Shown: positions 47,507 through 55,259, counted from the first letter of the stretch. The stretch: 64,000 bases of DNA from DATHAP01 sp963762865 (GCA_963762865.1 CAVXNC010000015.1:212197-276196), one strand, 5' to 3'. Made by a program: numbers and translations. Notes: generated from the sequence alone by a model not told the origin.

Positions 47507-49082
47507 CGACCGCGCCCTCGACGGCGGCCACGATCTCGGGCAGCAGCCGGTCGACGTCGGCGATCTGGCCGGCCACCTCGCGGTCGATGTCCATGCGCGG
47601 CACCTCGGAGCGCACCACGGCATGGGCGGCGGCGCTGGCTGCCCCGGGCGCAGCGACGGATGCGCGGAGGTCGATGGCCTGCGAGGCCGCCAGGATCTCG
47701 ACCGCGAGGACCGAGCGCACGTTGGCCACGACCTCACGCAGCTTGCGCATCGAGGTCCAGCCCATCGAGACGTGGTCCTCCTGGTTGCCCGAGGTCGGGA
47801 TGGTGTCGACGCTGCTCGGGTGCGCGAGCACCTTGTTCTCGCTGACCAGGGACGCGGCGGTGTACTGCGCGATCATGAATCCGGAGTTGGTGCCCGGGTC
47901 CGCTGCAAGGAAGGCCGGCAGGTCGCGCGAGAAGGCCTTGTCGAGCATCCGGTCGGTGCGCCGCTCGGCGATGCTGGCCAGCTCGGACACCGCGATCGCC
48001 AGCATGTCGCCGGCGAATGCGAGCGGCTCGCCGTGGAAGTTGCCGGTCGACATGACCTCGCCGTCCGGGACGATCACCGGGTTGTCGACGACCGAGCCGA
48101 GCTCGATGTCGATGACCCGACGGGCATGGGAGAGCACGTCGCGCACCGCGCCGTGCACCTGCGGTGCGCACCGCAGGCAGTAGGAGTCCTGGACGGCGTG
48201 GTCGCTCTCGCGGTGGCTCGCGACGAGCGGGCTCCCGGCGAGCAGCCGCCGCAGGTTGCCGGCCGAGGCCAGCTGGCCCGGGTGCGGACGGATCACCTGG
48301 ACACGCTCGTCGTAAGGCCGGTCGGTGCCGAGCAGGGACTCGACACTCATCGCACAGGCGATGTCGGCGACCTTGACCAGCAGGCCGATCTCGTCGATCG
48401 CCAGCGCGAGCAGCACCTGCATCGGCTCGGTGCCGTTGATCAGCGACAGGCCCTCCTTCGCGGCGAGCACGATCGGCTCCACCCCGGCCTCGGCGAGGAC
48501 CTCGGCGCTCGGCCGGCCGTGCAGGTCGCGGTCGCCGGACCGCCGGAGGCGGCCCTCGCCGACGAGCGGCTGCGCCAGGTGGGCCAGCTGGGCCAGGTCG
48601 CCGGAGGCACCGACCGAGCCCTTGCCCGGGATGACCGGCAGCAGGTCGTGCGCGAGCAGCTCGAGGAGCTTGGCAGGCAGGTCGACCCGGACCCCGGAGT
48701 ACCCCGCGGTCAGGGTCCGGGCGCGGAGCAGCAGCAGGCCACGTACGACATCGTCCGGGAGCGGCTCCCCCACGCCCGCGCTGTGCGACCGGATGAGGGC
48801 CAGCTGCATGCGCTCCAGGTCCGCGCGGCCGACGTGGGTGTCGGCGAGGGCGCCGAAGCCGGTGGTGATGCCGTACATGACCTTGTCGGCCTCGACGGCG
48901 TCGGCCACCACCGACCGGCTGAACGCCATCCGGTCGGCGACCCCGCTCCCCAGCTCGGCCCGGGCGGCGCCACGGGCGACGGCCACCAGGTCCTCGAGGA
49001 GCAGCGCCTCACCGGTCACGGTGACGGTGCGGGTGTCCGGGGCGGTGGTCGACGGGGTCGACGGGCTGGTGGGGTCGGGCAT
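47493..49082 (-). CDS. hutH: Histidine ammonia-lyase
   Basis: Deaminates histidine to urocanate, the first hut step. Within 529 residues the MIO-forming Ala-Ser-Gly is in GSVGASGDLAQLAH, and YGITTGFGALADTHV, LALLINGT-like LSLINGTEPMQV and NFHGEPLAFAGD are conserved. Slightly longer than the typical 510 residues, with a Ser/Thr-rich N-terminal tail. ATG 49082. Adjacent pabB and pabC are unrelated in pathway. Confidence 0.95.
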   Translation of the reverse strand: MPDPTSPSTPSTTAPDTRTVTVTGEALLLEDLVAVARGAARAELGSGVADRMAFSRSVVADAVEADKVMYGITTGFGALADTHVGRADLERMQLALIRSHSAGVGEPLPDDVVRGLLLLRARTLTAGYSGVRVDLPAKLLELLAHDLLPVIPGKGSVGASGDLAQLAHLAQPLVGEGRLRRSGDRDLHGRPSAEVLAEAGVEPIVLAAKEGLSLINGTEPMQVLLALAIDEIGLLVKVADIACAMSVESLLGTDRPYDERVQVIRPHPGQLASAGNLRRLLAGSPLVASHRESDHAVQDSYCLRCAPQVHGAVRDVLSHARRVIDIELGSVVDNPVIVPDGEVMSTGNFHGEPLAFAGDMLAIAVSELASIAERRTDRMLDKAFSRDLPAFLAADPGTNSGFMIAQYTAASLVSENKVLAHPSSVDTIPTSGNQEDHVSMGWTSMRKLREVVANVRSVLAVEILAASQAIDLRASVAAPGAASAAAHAVVRSEVPRMDIDREVAGQIADVDRLLPEIVAAVEGAVGVLE

Positions 49083-49231
49083 GGCGGGCAACCTAGCGCC
49101 GCCCGCGTCCCGGTGGGGACGGCGGCTCCGGGGTGACCCGCGGGGGCGCTTCCGCTTTGGTCGCGTTCTCACCGATGGGCTATGGTCTACTCCGCACAGA
49201 GGGACGGCTGCCAGGCCGTCTTGACTGTCGC

Positions 49232-49304
49232 GCGGACGTGGCTCAGTTGGTAGAGCATCACCTTGCCAAGGTGAGGGTCGCGGGTTCGAATCCCGTCGTC
49301 CGCT
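49232..49304 (+). tRNA. tRNA-Gly, anticodon GCC
   Basis: Acceptor GCGGACG pairs with CGTCCGC followed by discriminator T; no CCA is encoded. Anticodon arm TCACC-TTGCCAA-GGTGA reads GGC; T-arm GCGGGTTCGAATCCCG is intact. Confidence 0.97.
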
Positions 49305-49336
49305 CGGAAGTCTCGGGGCCATCCAGGTCTCAACTC

Positions 49337-49407
49337 GGTGGAGTGGCCGAGAGGCGAGGCAACGGCCTGCAAAGCCGTCTACACGGGTTCAAATCCCGTC
49401 TCCACCT
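49337..49407 (+). tRNA. tRNA-Cys, anticodon GCA
   Basis: Acceptor GGTGGAG pairs with CTCCACC, then discriminator T; no CCA. Anticodon arm ACGGC-CTGCAAA-GCCGT gives GCA. It begins 32 bp after tRNA-Gly and 24 bp before tRNA-Val(GAC). Confidence 0.96.
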
Positions 49408-49431
49408 CGAGCTCCACCAGCAGTACGGCTA

Positions 49432-49509
49432 GGGCGATTGGCGCAGTCTGGCTAGCGCGCTTCCCTGACACGGAAGAGGTCACAGGTTCAAGTCCTGTAT
49501 CGCCCACCA
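49432..49509 (+). tRNA. tRNA-Val, anticodon GAC, at the edge of a genomic island
   Basis: Acceptor GGGCGAT pairs with ATCGCCC, followed by A and an encoded CCA (49507-49509). Anticodon arm CTTCC-CTGACAC-GGAAG gives GAC, reading GUC/GUU. Its last 16 bases (CCTGTATCGCCCACCA) recur at 55674-55689, so it is the integration site of the 6.2 kb island that follows. The tRNA gene itself is complete. Confidence 0.97.
49494..49509. other. attL core (3' end of tRNA-Val(GAC))
   Basis: CCTGTATCGCCCACCA, the end of the T-arm, acceptor strand and CCA. Four further bases upstream match the right copy except for one, 19 of 20 identical in all. It marks the left boundary of the island. Confidence 0.8.
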
Positions 49510-49555
49510 GCAAAGCCGCAGGTCAGAGGCACTATTCGCAAGATCGACAGCATCT

Positions 49556-49576
49556 CGTGCCAGATACGTGCCAGAT
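49556..49576. repeat. Twin CGTGCCAGAT direct repeat near attL
   Basis: CGTGCCAGAT occurs at 49556-49565 and 49567-49576, an 11 bp period and so one helical turn apart. Its place 47 bp inside the tRNA boundary suits an arm-type recombinase binding site. Confidence 0.4.
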
Positions 49577-49637
49577 GTCACGAGCGGAAACGCCGTCGCG
49601 GTCTGGCGACGTTCGCCGCTTGGTTACCGTCGCGGGC

Positions 49638-49910
49638 ATGGCAGACACCGTTCCCGAGTTGCGCGCCGGATGGGCGCAGGAGTCGGCCGCTCGCCGGTCC
49701 GCGAACCGTCGAGCACCCCGCGCCGGCGACGAGCGACCGCTCGGCCCGGCGCACGCGTACCGAGACGGCGACGACCGGGCACTCTGCGGCGCCTTGATCG
49801 TTTCGCCCAGCGAACGGGCATGGGGCAGCGGCGGCATGATCGGCACCCTCTGCCCCGAATGCCGGTCGCTCACTAACCTCTCGACGTCGAGAGATTCCGA
49901 GGCACCATAG
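49638..49910 (+). CDS. Small Cys-containing hypothetical protein
   Basis: A 90-residue protein from ATG 49638 (MADTVPELRAGWAQESAARR). The C-terminal half has ALCGALIVSPSERAWGSGG and GTLCPECRSLTNL, with three Cys that could bind zinc. No family recognised. It is the first gene inside the island after the tRNA. Its own function is unknown. Confidence 0.5.
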   Translation: MADTVPELRAGWAQESAARRSANRRAPRAGDERPLGPAHAYRDGDDRALCGALIVSPSERAWGSGGMIGTLCPECRSLTNLSTSRDSEAP

Positions 49911-50066
49911 GCAGGTGGCCGGTCGTCCACCTCACCCGCAAGAGTGGCAGAGCCGGGCCGTCGCCATTTCGGCCGGGTCGCTCAGAGGATCGCGGGAGAC
50001 GGCCGGACGATCCCGCGAAACTCCCACCGAGCCCGGCGATCGCGGGGTATCCGGCACTATTGCGGT

Positions 50067-50459
50067 CTAGAACGTCGGTCCGGAGTCGAGCGTGGTCACG
50101 GTGATTAGCCCGGCGATGACAGCGACGACGATCACGGTGCCGACGATGACCGCGGCTGCAGCGAGGCCGCGGATCACTGGGCTCGTCGCCGCCCGGTGAA
50201 CCGGCCAGCCAAGGGTCGCCCCTGCTGCGGCCAGCACGCAGCTGGGCCCGGCGTAGGTGAGGTACTGGCGCCACCGCTCGCCGTCACCGTCGTTGAGGAC
50301 GAAAATGCCGAAGAACTGGAAGAGACCGGTGCCCAGCAGGCTCGTAAGGACCAGACCGGCTCCGGCGAAGGCTCGCGCCTCCGGGGTCAGGAACGGCTCG
50401 TGGTCCAGGGGGAGCTCGTCGTCGTACCCAAGCTCGTCGGCTTGCCCCATGTTCTCCAT
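50067..50459 (-). CDS. Three-helix hypothetical membrane protein
   Basis: A 130-residue protein with an acidic N-terminus (ELGYDDELPLDHEPFLTPE) and three hydrophobic helices (AGLVLTSLLGTGLFQFFGIF; YAGPSCVLAAAGATLGWPV; GLAAAAVIVGTVIVVAVIAG). ATG 50459 is chosen as the first Met of the acidic segment. Family not recognised. Island cargo of unknown role. Confidence 0.6.
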   Translation of the reverse strand: MENMGQADELGYDDELPLDHEPFLTPEARAFAGAGLVLTSLLGTGLFQFFGIFVLNDGDGERWRQYLTYAGPSCVLAAAGATLGWPVHRAATSPVIRGLAAAAVIVGTVIVVAVIAGLITVTTLDSGPTF

Positions 50460-50837
50460 GGTCGCGACCCTAGCGCCGGGCACCCCGTCCGCATTGCAAG
50501 CCTGCCCGGGTGTGCAAGCCACGAAGCGAGGCCGACCCAGTCCACACCAAGCGGTGCCCGGACCGCTCAGACGTGCCGTTACGCGCACCCGACTTTTTCA
50601 TGCTGACGCGGCCGGAATGGCCCCGCGCCGTTTCCCGCACCCTCCCCTGGGTGAACTTGGAACGGACCATCTAGCCCGGAACGCCACCGGCACGGACGAT
50701 GAATAGATGTGCGACCCCAATGTCGTCCGATTCCGCGGCCGGTTGGCGCCACGGCCGCCGTTCCATCGGCGCATAGCCGGTTCTGGTCGGTCGCGTCAGC
50801 CGCCGGGCACGGTGCTCGGGAACGGCTCCCCTCTGTG
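50460..50837. other. Island intergenic region beside the IS110 gene
   Basis: The 378 bp contain no convincing gene. Copy A of the 30 bp direct repeat (50776-50805) lies in it, and the short stretch from there to the IS stop probably includes the IS end. Confidence 0.4.
50776..50805. repeat. Exact 30 bp direct repeat, copy A
   Basis: Identical to 53286-53315, where it spans the last codons and stop of the HNH gene (Gly-Gly-stop on the reverse strand) plus about 20 bp beyond. Here the reverse strand likewise reads Gly-Gly-stop, as if the C-terminal end of an HNH paralogue had been cut off by the adjacent IS110. Confidence 0.75.
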
Positions 50838-52001
50838 TCAAGACACGGCTGAGAGGTCGGGCGTAGGGTTTTCGTGGAGCCCGGTGTGTGGCTGCTCCGA
50901 AGTGTCGGTGTTGGGGTGTGAGCCGGCCGCGCTGGATTGAAGAGTCGCCCCCGAGTGCCCACCCGGGCTCCCCTGCGCCCGCTGCTGTTGGTCGTCGACC
51001 AGGTGCCTGTAGACGCTGTCGGACAGCCGCCGTTTCAGGCAGCGCAGGGCACCCTTCCTGCCTTTGCCGGCGGTGATCTTCTTCGCGTAGTAGGCGCCGC
51101 CGCGTGGGTCGTAGCGCTTGTTGGAAAGCGCGACGATGTGCAGGGCGTGGTTGAGCTGTCGGTTCCCGGCCCGGGACAGTCGATGCCGCTCGACCTCGCC
51201 GGAGGACACCTCGATCGGGGCGACGCCGGTGTAGGTGGCGAAGTGGTGCCGGGTCGGGAACCGGCGCACGTCCCCGACCTCGCCGAGGATCATCGCCGCG
51301 GTCGCGGTTCCGACACCCTTGATGTCGGTCAAGGTCGTCCCGGTCGCAGCGACCGCTGCCTTGAGTCGCCTGTCGAGATCGGTCAGCTTGCGGTCCAGCC
51401 CGGCCAGGTCGTCGATCAGGTCGGCGGCGAGCAGGCGGCGGGTCCGGCCGGCGATGTCTCGGGGTCGGACCGTGGCGAGCAGCGCCTTGGCCTTCTTCGC
51501 GGTCAGATTCCGCCCTGCCCCAGACGGAATGAGTTCCATCAGCAGCTGGTGGAGGTGGTTCACGGTCTGGGTCCGGGACCGGACCAGGTCCCGGCGCCGC
51601 TCGCTCATCAGCCGCAGCGCGACCATCTCGTCGTCGGGCACCACCCGGCGCAGGCCGGTGGTGCGGATCGCGACCACCGCGACCGTGCGGGCATCGCCCG
51701 GGTCGTTCTTCCGGCCGTGCCCGACGTCGAAGATCCGGGCCCGCGTCGACAGCTTCGGCGGCACGTCGAGCACGGCCTCGCCGTCGGCGACCAGCCGTTG
51801 CGCGAGCTGAACCCCGACCCCGGCGGCGCCCTCGACCGCCCAGATCCGGTCCGGCCACCGCCGCGCCAGCCCAATCATGGCGCGGTAGCCGGCACTGTCG
51901 TTGCCGACCTGCAGCGCCGCCAGCTGGGTCTCGCGTTCGTCCAGGACCGCCATCGCGTGCGACCGCTTCGCCGGGTCGACGCCGATCATCACCGCTGCCA
52001 T
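50838..52001 (-). CDS. IS110-family transposase (DEDD recombinase)
   Basis: The 387-residue protein has an N-terminal RuvC-like DEDD domain (MIGVDPAKRSHAMAVLDE, then IWAVEGAAGVGVQLAQRL and KNDPGDARTVAVVA) and the C-terminal Transposase_20 domain with DIKGVGTATAAMILGEVGDV, RHHFATYTGVAPIEVSSG and the catalytic-Ser region HRLSRAGNRQLNHALHIVAL. ATG 52001 follows GGAGGCGAG. It is complete, so the element may be active. The last 45 residues are a low-complexity tail. Confidence 0.92.
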   Translation of the reverse strand: MAAVMIGVDPAKRSHAMAVLDERETQLAALQVGNDSAGYRAMIGLARRWPDRIWAVEGAAGVGVQLAQRLVADGEAVLDVPPKLSTRARIFDVGHGRKNDPGDARTVAVVAIRTTGLRRVVPDDEMVALRLMSERRRDLVRSRTQTVNHLHQLLMELIPSGAGRNLTAKKAKALLATVRPRDIAGRTRRLLAADLIDDLAGLDRKLTDLDRRLKAAVAATGTTLTDIKGVGTATAAMILGEVGDVRRFPTRHHFATYTGVAPIEVSSGEVERHRLSRAGNRQLNHALHIVALSNKRYDPRGGAYYAKKITAGKGRKGALRCLKRRLSDSVYRHLVDDQQQRAQGSPGGHSGATLQSSAAGSHPNTDTSEQPHTGLHENPTPDLSAVS

Positions 52002-52200
52002 CTCGCCTCCATCACGTGGGTGTGACGGCGAGTGCGGGCAGACCTACCTCGAGCGAAGCAGACCCCTCTTGAGCCACGACCCGCCAGACGGCGGCCGGCG
52101 AGGACGCATCCCGTTAGAGAGCCACACAGCATCGTGGGCAGGCACTTATCGAGCGACTCGCCGACCACCTGACCCGCACCCTGGCCCGGCTGCGAGCTGC
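52002..52200 (-). ncRNA. Candidate IS110 bridge-RNA region
   Basis: In IS110-group elements the non-coding stretch upstream of the transposase encodes a structured bridge RNA that pairs with target and donor DNA (established for IS621 and relatives). Here about 200 bp upstream of the start has no gene and shows hairpins such as CCGCC-agac-GGCGG at 52081-52094. Position and size fit; the exact fold was not computed. Confidence 0.3.
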
Positions 52201-52279
52201 CGTCGAGTCAACAGGTAGGCACCTATGCGCGCGCTCCTCGCGGCATTCGTGCGAGAACGGGCGCGCACTGAACTGGGTG

Positions 52280-52522
52280 CTAACGGAGATCGCGGTCCGC
52301 GATGGCTCGCTCTGCCATCTCGCAGACCGTCAGGTGATTCCGCTGCGCTGTATCGCAAAGAAGCGTTCGCGCCTCGGCTGTCATGCAGTCACGGCGCTCC
52401 ATCACCACGCCTGTTGCAATGTCGATCAGCGCCCCCTTGGCCGGTCCCGGCGCCAGGCCGAATATCTCGCACACGGACGCCAGGGCACGCGCGCTGGGGT
52501 CGCCCCATATCGGGCCAGTCAC
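52280..52522 (-). CDS. Small ANTAR-domain protein
   Basis: The 80-residue protein is almost entirely an ANTAR RNA-binding domain: ALIDIATGVVMERRDCMTAE followed by ARTLLCDTAQRNHLTVCEMA matches the three-helix pattern. ANTAR proteins bind twin hairpins in mRNA leaders to prevent termination. No GAF or receiver domain precedes it (a stop lies just upstream), so input would have to come from elsewhere. GTG 52522. Moderate confidence, as it is short. Confidence 0.6.
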   Translation of the reverse strand: MTGPIWGDPSARALASVCEIFGLAPGPAKGALIDIATGVVMERRDCMTAEARTLLCDTAQRNHLTVCEMAERAIADRDLR

Positions 52523-53036
52523 GTCGGCCTCCGGGGTCTGGGGAGGTAGGGCTCACATGACGTTATCCCCGAGGCTGGACCGGCAGCCATATCGGGTCAA
52601 GACACCGCATAGTGGCTCCCCCGAGGATCACTACGTGAAGATCTCTCGAACGATTCGTCGTCCTCGACGCAGCCGACCAGTACGCCGAAAGCCCCTTCTG
52701 GGCTGGCCTGGGAGTAGTGGGGCAGCGCGGGCTCACTGCTGGTGGTCCGAACCACCTACAGAGGGAAAGGTCCCGCAGCGCGCTTTGGCGGGACCTTCCG
52801 ATGACGGCCACGGTGTGCCAGGCACGAGGTCTGTCAGATGACTGGGCTCGACGCGCGTCGCCAGCCCGAAGCCTACTCCCGCCATGCGCCGTTTGACCCT
52901 GGCGGGGATAGTGCCGATTCCGTGCGGGTCGTGTCAGCCGCCAGGCGGGTGCACGGGAAGGGACACAGGCGCGGTCTGCCTGAGGGAGTCAGGCAGGGAG
53001 CGCAGATCACGACCGCAACTTCGGGCACTCGCAGAT
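52523..53036. other. Island intergenic region with a strong hairpin
   Basis: The 514 bp hold no supported gene; open frames of 80-150 codons here have no family motif and mostly cross each other. The clearest structure is the hairpin at 52767-52797. A smaller one, GGTGGT-ccga-ACCACC, lies at 52741-52756. Twin hairpins next to an ANTAR gene are worth noting. Confidence 0.4.
52767..52797. terminator. Hairpin AAGGTCCCGC / GCGGGACCTT
   Basis: A perfect 10 bp stem with an 11-base loop. It looks like an intrinsic-terminator stem or an RNA-binding hairpin. No U-run follows. Confidence 0.5.
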
Positions 53037-53186
53037 TTAGCGCGGACCCCAGTCCTTTCGCTGTTCCATTTGGTTCTCGGCGTCAGTTTCCTTCGAACCG
53101 AAGGTCCCTGGATTACGGCGGTTGACCCACCAGAGCAGTCCGATGCCCGCAGCGATTACGACGATGATGCCGATGAAGATCTCCAT
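53037..53186 (-). CDS. 49-residue single-pass membrane protein
   Basis: On the reverse strand ATG 53186 follows GGAGGACAC, a strong ribosome site. The product starts MEIFIGIIVVIAAGIGLLWW, a membrane helix, followed by VNRRNPGTF and a charged tail ending QRKDWGPR. The codon pattern is less GC-biased than the backbone, typical of transferred DNA. Similar short membrane proteins are common in actinobacteria; the role is unknown. Confidence 0.6.
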   Translation of the reverse strand: MEIFIGIIVVIAAGIGLLWWVNRRNPGTFGSKETDAENQMEQRKDWGPR

Positions 53187-53285
53187 GTGTCCTCCGCCCG
53201 GCTGATCCCCTGAGAGTGCTCTCCACGACCTCGCTGGTCAATGTTCATGACAGCCGAGCGACGGCAGCGCTAGCTCGCACATAGT

Positions 53286-53315
53286 GCCGGTTCTGGTCGG
53301 TCGCGTCAGCCGCCG
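53286..53315. repeat. Exact 30 bp direct repeat, copy B
   Basis: Matches 50776-50805 base for base and overlaps the 3' end of the HNH gene. See copy A. Confidence 0.75.
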
Positions 53316-53626
53316 AGCGAGTGTTCGGCCCGGTACCGTTCTTCGGCTTCGGCGGCTTCCATCTGCGCGAGTAGCTCGCGGCCACGCCGGTTCCGGTCGT
53401 TGATCCACCGGGCGCCGTCGCGCATGTTGCACGACGCGTGACTCGGCCGGATGTTGCTCAACACGTCCGGCCCGCCTTCCGCCAACGGGATGACGTGGTG
53501 CCAATTCATCTGCCCGGGCGGAACCGGTTGGCCGCAGAAATGGCACGCCGGGAACGGGCCGTTGAACGCGGCAAGCCGCTTCCGTCGCGCCTGCAAACGG
53601 CGGCCGACCGGCCGCTTGGTGGCCAT
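53306..53626 (-). CDS. HNH endonuclease
   Basis: A 106-residue nuclease: zinc-binding CHFCGQPVPPGQMNWHHVIP supplies the HNH core (HH), then LAEGGPDVLSNIRPSHASCN completes the fold with the Asn and a second Cys. The basic N-terminus (MATKRPVGRRLQARRKR) could bind DNA. Usual phage or island HNH size. ATG 53626 is preferred over GTG 53632. Its last codons lie in the 30 bp repeat. It may serve homing, defence or packaging; the sequence does not decide. Confidence 0.82.
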   Translation of the reverse strand: MATKRPVGRRLQARRKRLAAFNGPFPACHFCGQPVPPGQMNWHHVIPLAEGGPDVLSNIRPSHASCNMRDGARWINDRNRRGRELLAQMEAAEAEERYRAEHSLGG

Positions 53627-53663
53627 GGTCACAGTGTGCGCTTACATCCCGCGGAACCGATGA

Positions 53664-53684
53664 CATCGCGCGTACACCGCGATG
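53664..53684. promoter_or_regulatory. Palindrome upstream of the HNH gene
   Basis: CATCGCG-N7-CGCGATG is a 7 bp inverted repeat 38 bp before the HNH start. A candidate operator; the binding protein is unknown. Confidence 0.4.
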
Positions 53685-53732
53685 ACGGTTGTCACCTGTC
53701 CGTGGTGTCCCCGCACGGGATCGTGGATGTCC

Positions 53733-53800
53733 TAGCGCCCCCGGCGAAGGGCAACGGATTCCCTGACCGTTGCGGACCATTCCTGCCGCCGGGGGCGCTA
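53733..53800. repeat. Nested double hairpin (cruciform-like)
   Basis: The outer stem TAGCGCCCCCGGCG (53733-53746) pairs perfectly with 53787-53800. Within the 40-base loop CAACGG (53752-53757) pairs with CCGTTG (53767-53772). The whole is a highly structured 68 bp unit inside the island and could be a small non-autonomous element, recombination site or structured RNA. Confidence 0.6.
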
Positions 53801-53927
53801 GCCCACCCTTCACGGCGTCGTGACCGCCGCCTCGTCGGGTACCCACTCGCCACCGGCCAGGATGGCCGCCCCGTGCCGTTGGCCAACACAAGTGCCAGGC
53901 CAAGCTCGGGCGCCCTCCGCGGCCACC

Positions 53928-54089
53928 GTGAGTGCGCAGGTCGGCGGCAAGCTGGCGTCCGGCACCGGAACGCCGCCGAGCAAAGGCGTGGCCCGACTGT
54001 TCTTCCCGCCCGCCGTGTCGTTGACCTGTCTCAGCCTCGCCGTCGTCCTGGCCGTGTTCAAGCCCTGGGGCCGGGTTCGTCGCGACTGA
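53928..54089 (+). CDS. Small membrane-protein candidate
   Basis: A 53-residue frame from GTG 53928, with one hydrophobic helix (LTCLSLAVVLAVFKPWG) and a basic end (GRVRRD). It ends six bases from the convergent ArsR-type gene. The helix and high-GC codon pattern suggest a real product; support is limited. Confidence 0.35.
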   Translation: MSAQVGGKLASGTGTPPSKGVARLFFPPAVSLTCLSLAVVLAVFKPWGRVRRD

Positions 54090-54095
54090 GGGCGA

Positions 54096-55088
54096 CTAAG
54101 CCTGGGTTGCCCCTGTTGAGCCCGCACTTGATGCTCGGGAAGAAGCGGACGCAACGAGAGAACCGAGAGGGGTCACCTCATGTCGAACGGCCCGTCCCTC
54201 CCGCCGGGTCGCTATGAGGCCGGCCTCGCGGAGCGCGGCGGCGTGCGCCGACGCTGAAGCGAGGCTGATGCCCAACGAGGAAGCGAGTCCGCTCGTGGTG
54301 TGGTCCGCGGCGGCCAGTTGTCGCAACACGCGCGAGCGGGTACTCCCGATCAGGCCATCGAGGCTGTCACGCCTATCTTCGGTCATCCCCCGACGGCTAC
54401 GGCCGCGAAGGGGCACCGGATAGGTGAGTGACGGTTGCTCCCATCCCAGGGCGAGCACGGGGCGTGCCCAGACGGCCGAAGGGACCAGCCGCAGTCCCCG
54501 ACCGTTGAGGTCGATGTCGGCATCGACGGGCGAGCCGACTTCGAGGATCCCCTCATTCCAACGGATCTGTGGGTGCAGCGTGTTCAGCGTCTCCTCGGCG
54601 CCTCTCGTCGTCCAATGCCATGCCCGGTTGCTGAGCTCGGCTGCCACCACCGGCTGCACGTGGGGCCACACGGGTGCCATCACGTGTTCGTGCCAGCATC
54701 GGAGCGCCTCGCGCAACGTGATGAACGCCTTGGCTCTTCCCGCGGTCAGGTCCTGGATCCAGTCGGCGCCGGAACTAGGGGGCCTCGTCATCGCCATGTC
54801 GGCGGCAACCTGAGCCGCAGGAGTCCGCGTGACTAGCTCCAACAGGTCGTCCAGCGTCCCGTCTCTCTCCGGTGCCAGGAATTCCGGCACCCCGCCATGG
54901 GCGGGCACCAGGCTCATGAGAGCGCGCGCCCGGAGGGGTAGTCGCCGATGGGTGGTCAGCCACGTCTTCTGAAAGGCGCTGGCCGGCCGCTGGAGGGCCT
55001 CGATGCTGCCTGAGAGCTCGCACAGCAAGAAGGGCGGAGCGAAGACGGTCCGCGCGAGATCCTGTACGTCAAAGCGCAATCGCAGCAT
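54096..55088 (-). CDS. DUF5937-ArsR-type winged-helix regulator
   Basis: The 330-residue protein combines an N-terminal DUF5937-like helical domain (FDVQDLARTVFAPPFLLCEL; LVPAHGGVPEFLAPE) with a C-terminal ArsR winged helix (RSRVLRQLAAADHTTSGLAS, SASAHAAALREAGLIATRRE). The ligand site is unknown. ATG 55088 follows GGGAGGA. Divergent from a small secreted-protein gene, with a TTTCGG-N6-CCGAAA palindrome between them, so it probably controls both. Similar regulators often govern transporters; none is present here. Confidence 0.78.
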   Translation of the reverse strand: MLRLRFDVQDLARTVFAPPFLLCELSGSIEALQRPASAFQKTWLTTHRRLPLRARALMSLVPAHGGVPEFLAPERDGTLDDLLELVTRTPAAQVAADMAMTRPPSSGADWIQDLTAGRAKAFITLREALRCWHEHVMAPVWPHVQPVVAAELSNRAWHWTTRGAEETLNTLHPQIRWNEGILEVGSPVDADIDLNGRGLRLVPSAVWARPVLALGWEQPSLTYPVPLRGRSRRGMTEDRRDSLDGLIGSTRSRVLRQLAAADHTTSGLASSLGISLASASAHAAALREAGLIATRREGRAVRHEVTPLGSLVASASSRASSAGSTGATQA

Positions 55089-55160
55089 CGCCAGTTCCTC
55101 CCTGCAGCGAGTCCACCTATCGTCGCACCCAGCGTGAAGCCCAACGCCTGTCGGTCGACA

Positions 55161-55178
55161 TTTCGGGTAGGACCGAAA
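55161..55178. promoter_or_regulatory. Palindromic operator candidate between the ArsR-type and secreted-protein genes
   Basis: TTTCGG-N6-CCGAAA, a perfect 6 bp inverted repeat in the 171 bp divergent intergenic region. It is the best candidate binding site for the ArsR-type protein. Confidence 0.4.
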
Positions 55179-55259
55179 GGCTTGCCAGCGTGGCGCTCGC
55201 ACCGCCTGAATGAGGCAGTACCGGAGCAGCGCCCGCGCTCCAGGCGGAGAGGAGTCACC

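Larger units (their letters stand above)
50820..52200 (-). mobile_element. IS110-family insertion sequence (boundaries approximate)
   Basis: Defined by the DEDD transposase at 50838-52001 and its upstream non-coding region. IS110 elements lack terminal inverted repeats and make no target duplication, so neither end can be fixed from sequence alone. The left figure is chosen just past the gene stop, the right one to include the likely bridge-RNA region. Confidence 0.6.

Noticed and set aside
52838..53213. Overlapping + strand frames in the island
   Set aside because: No motif, no ribosome site, and they cover the better-supported small membrane gene on the other strand.
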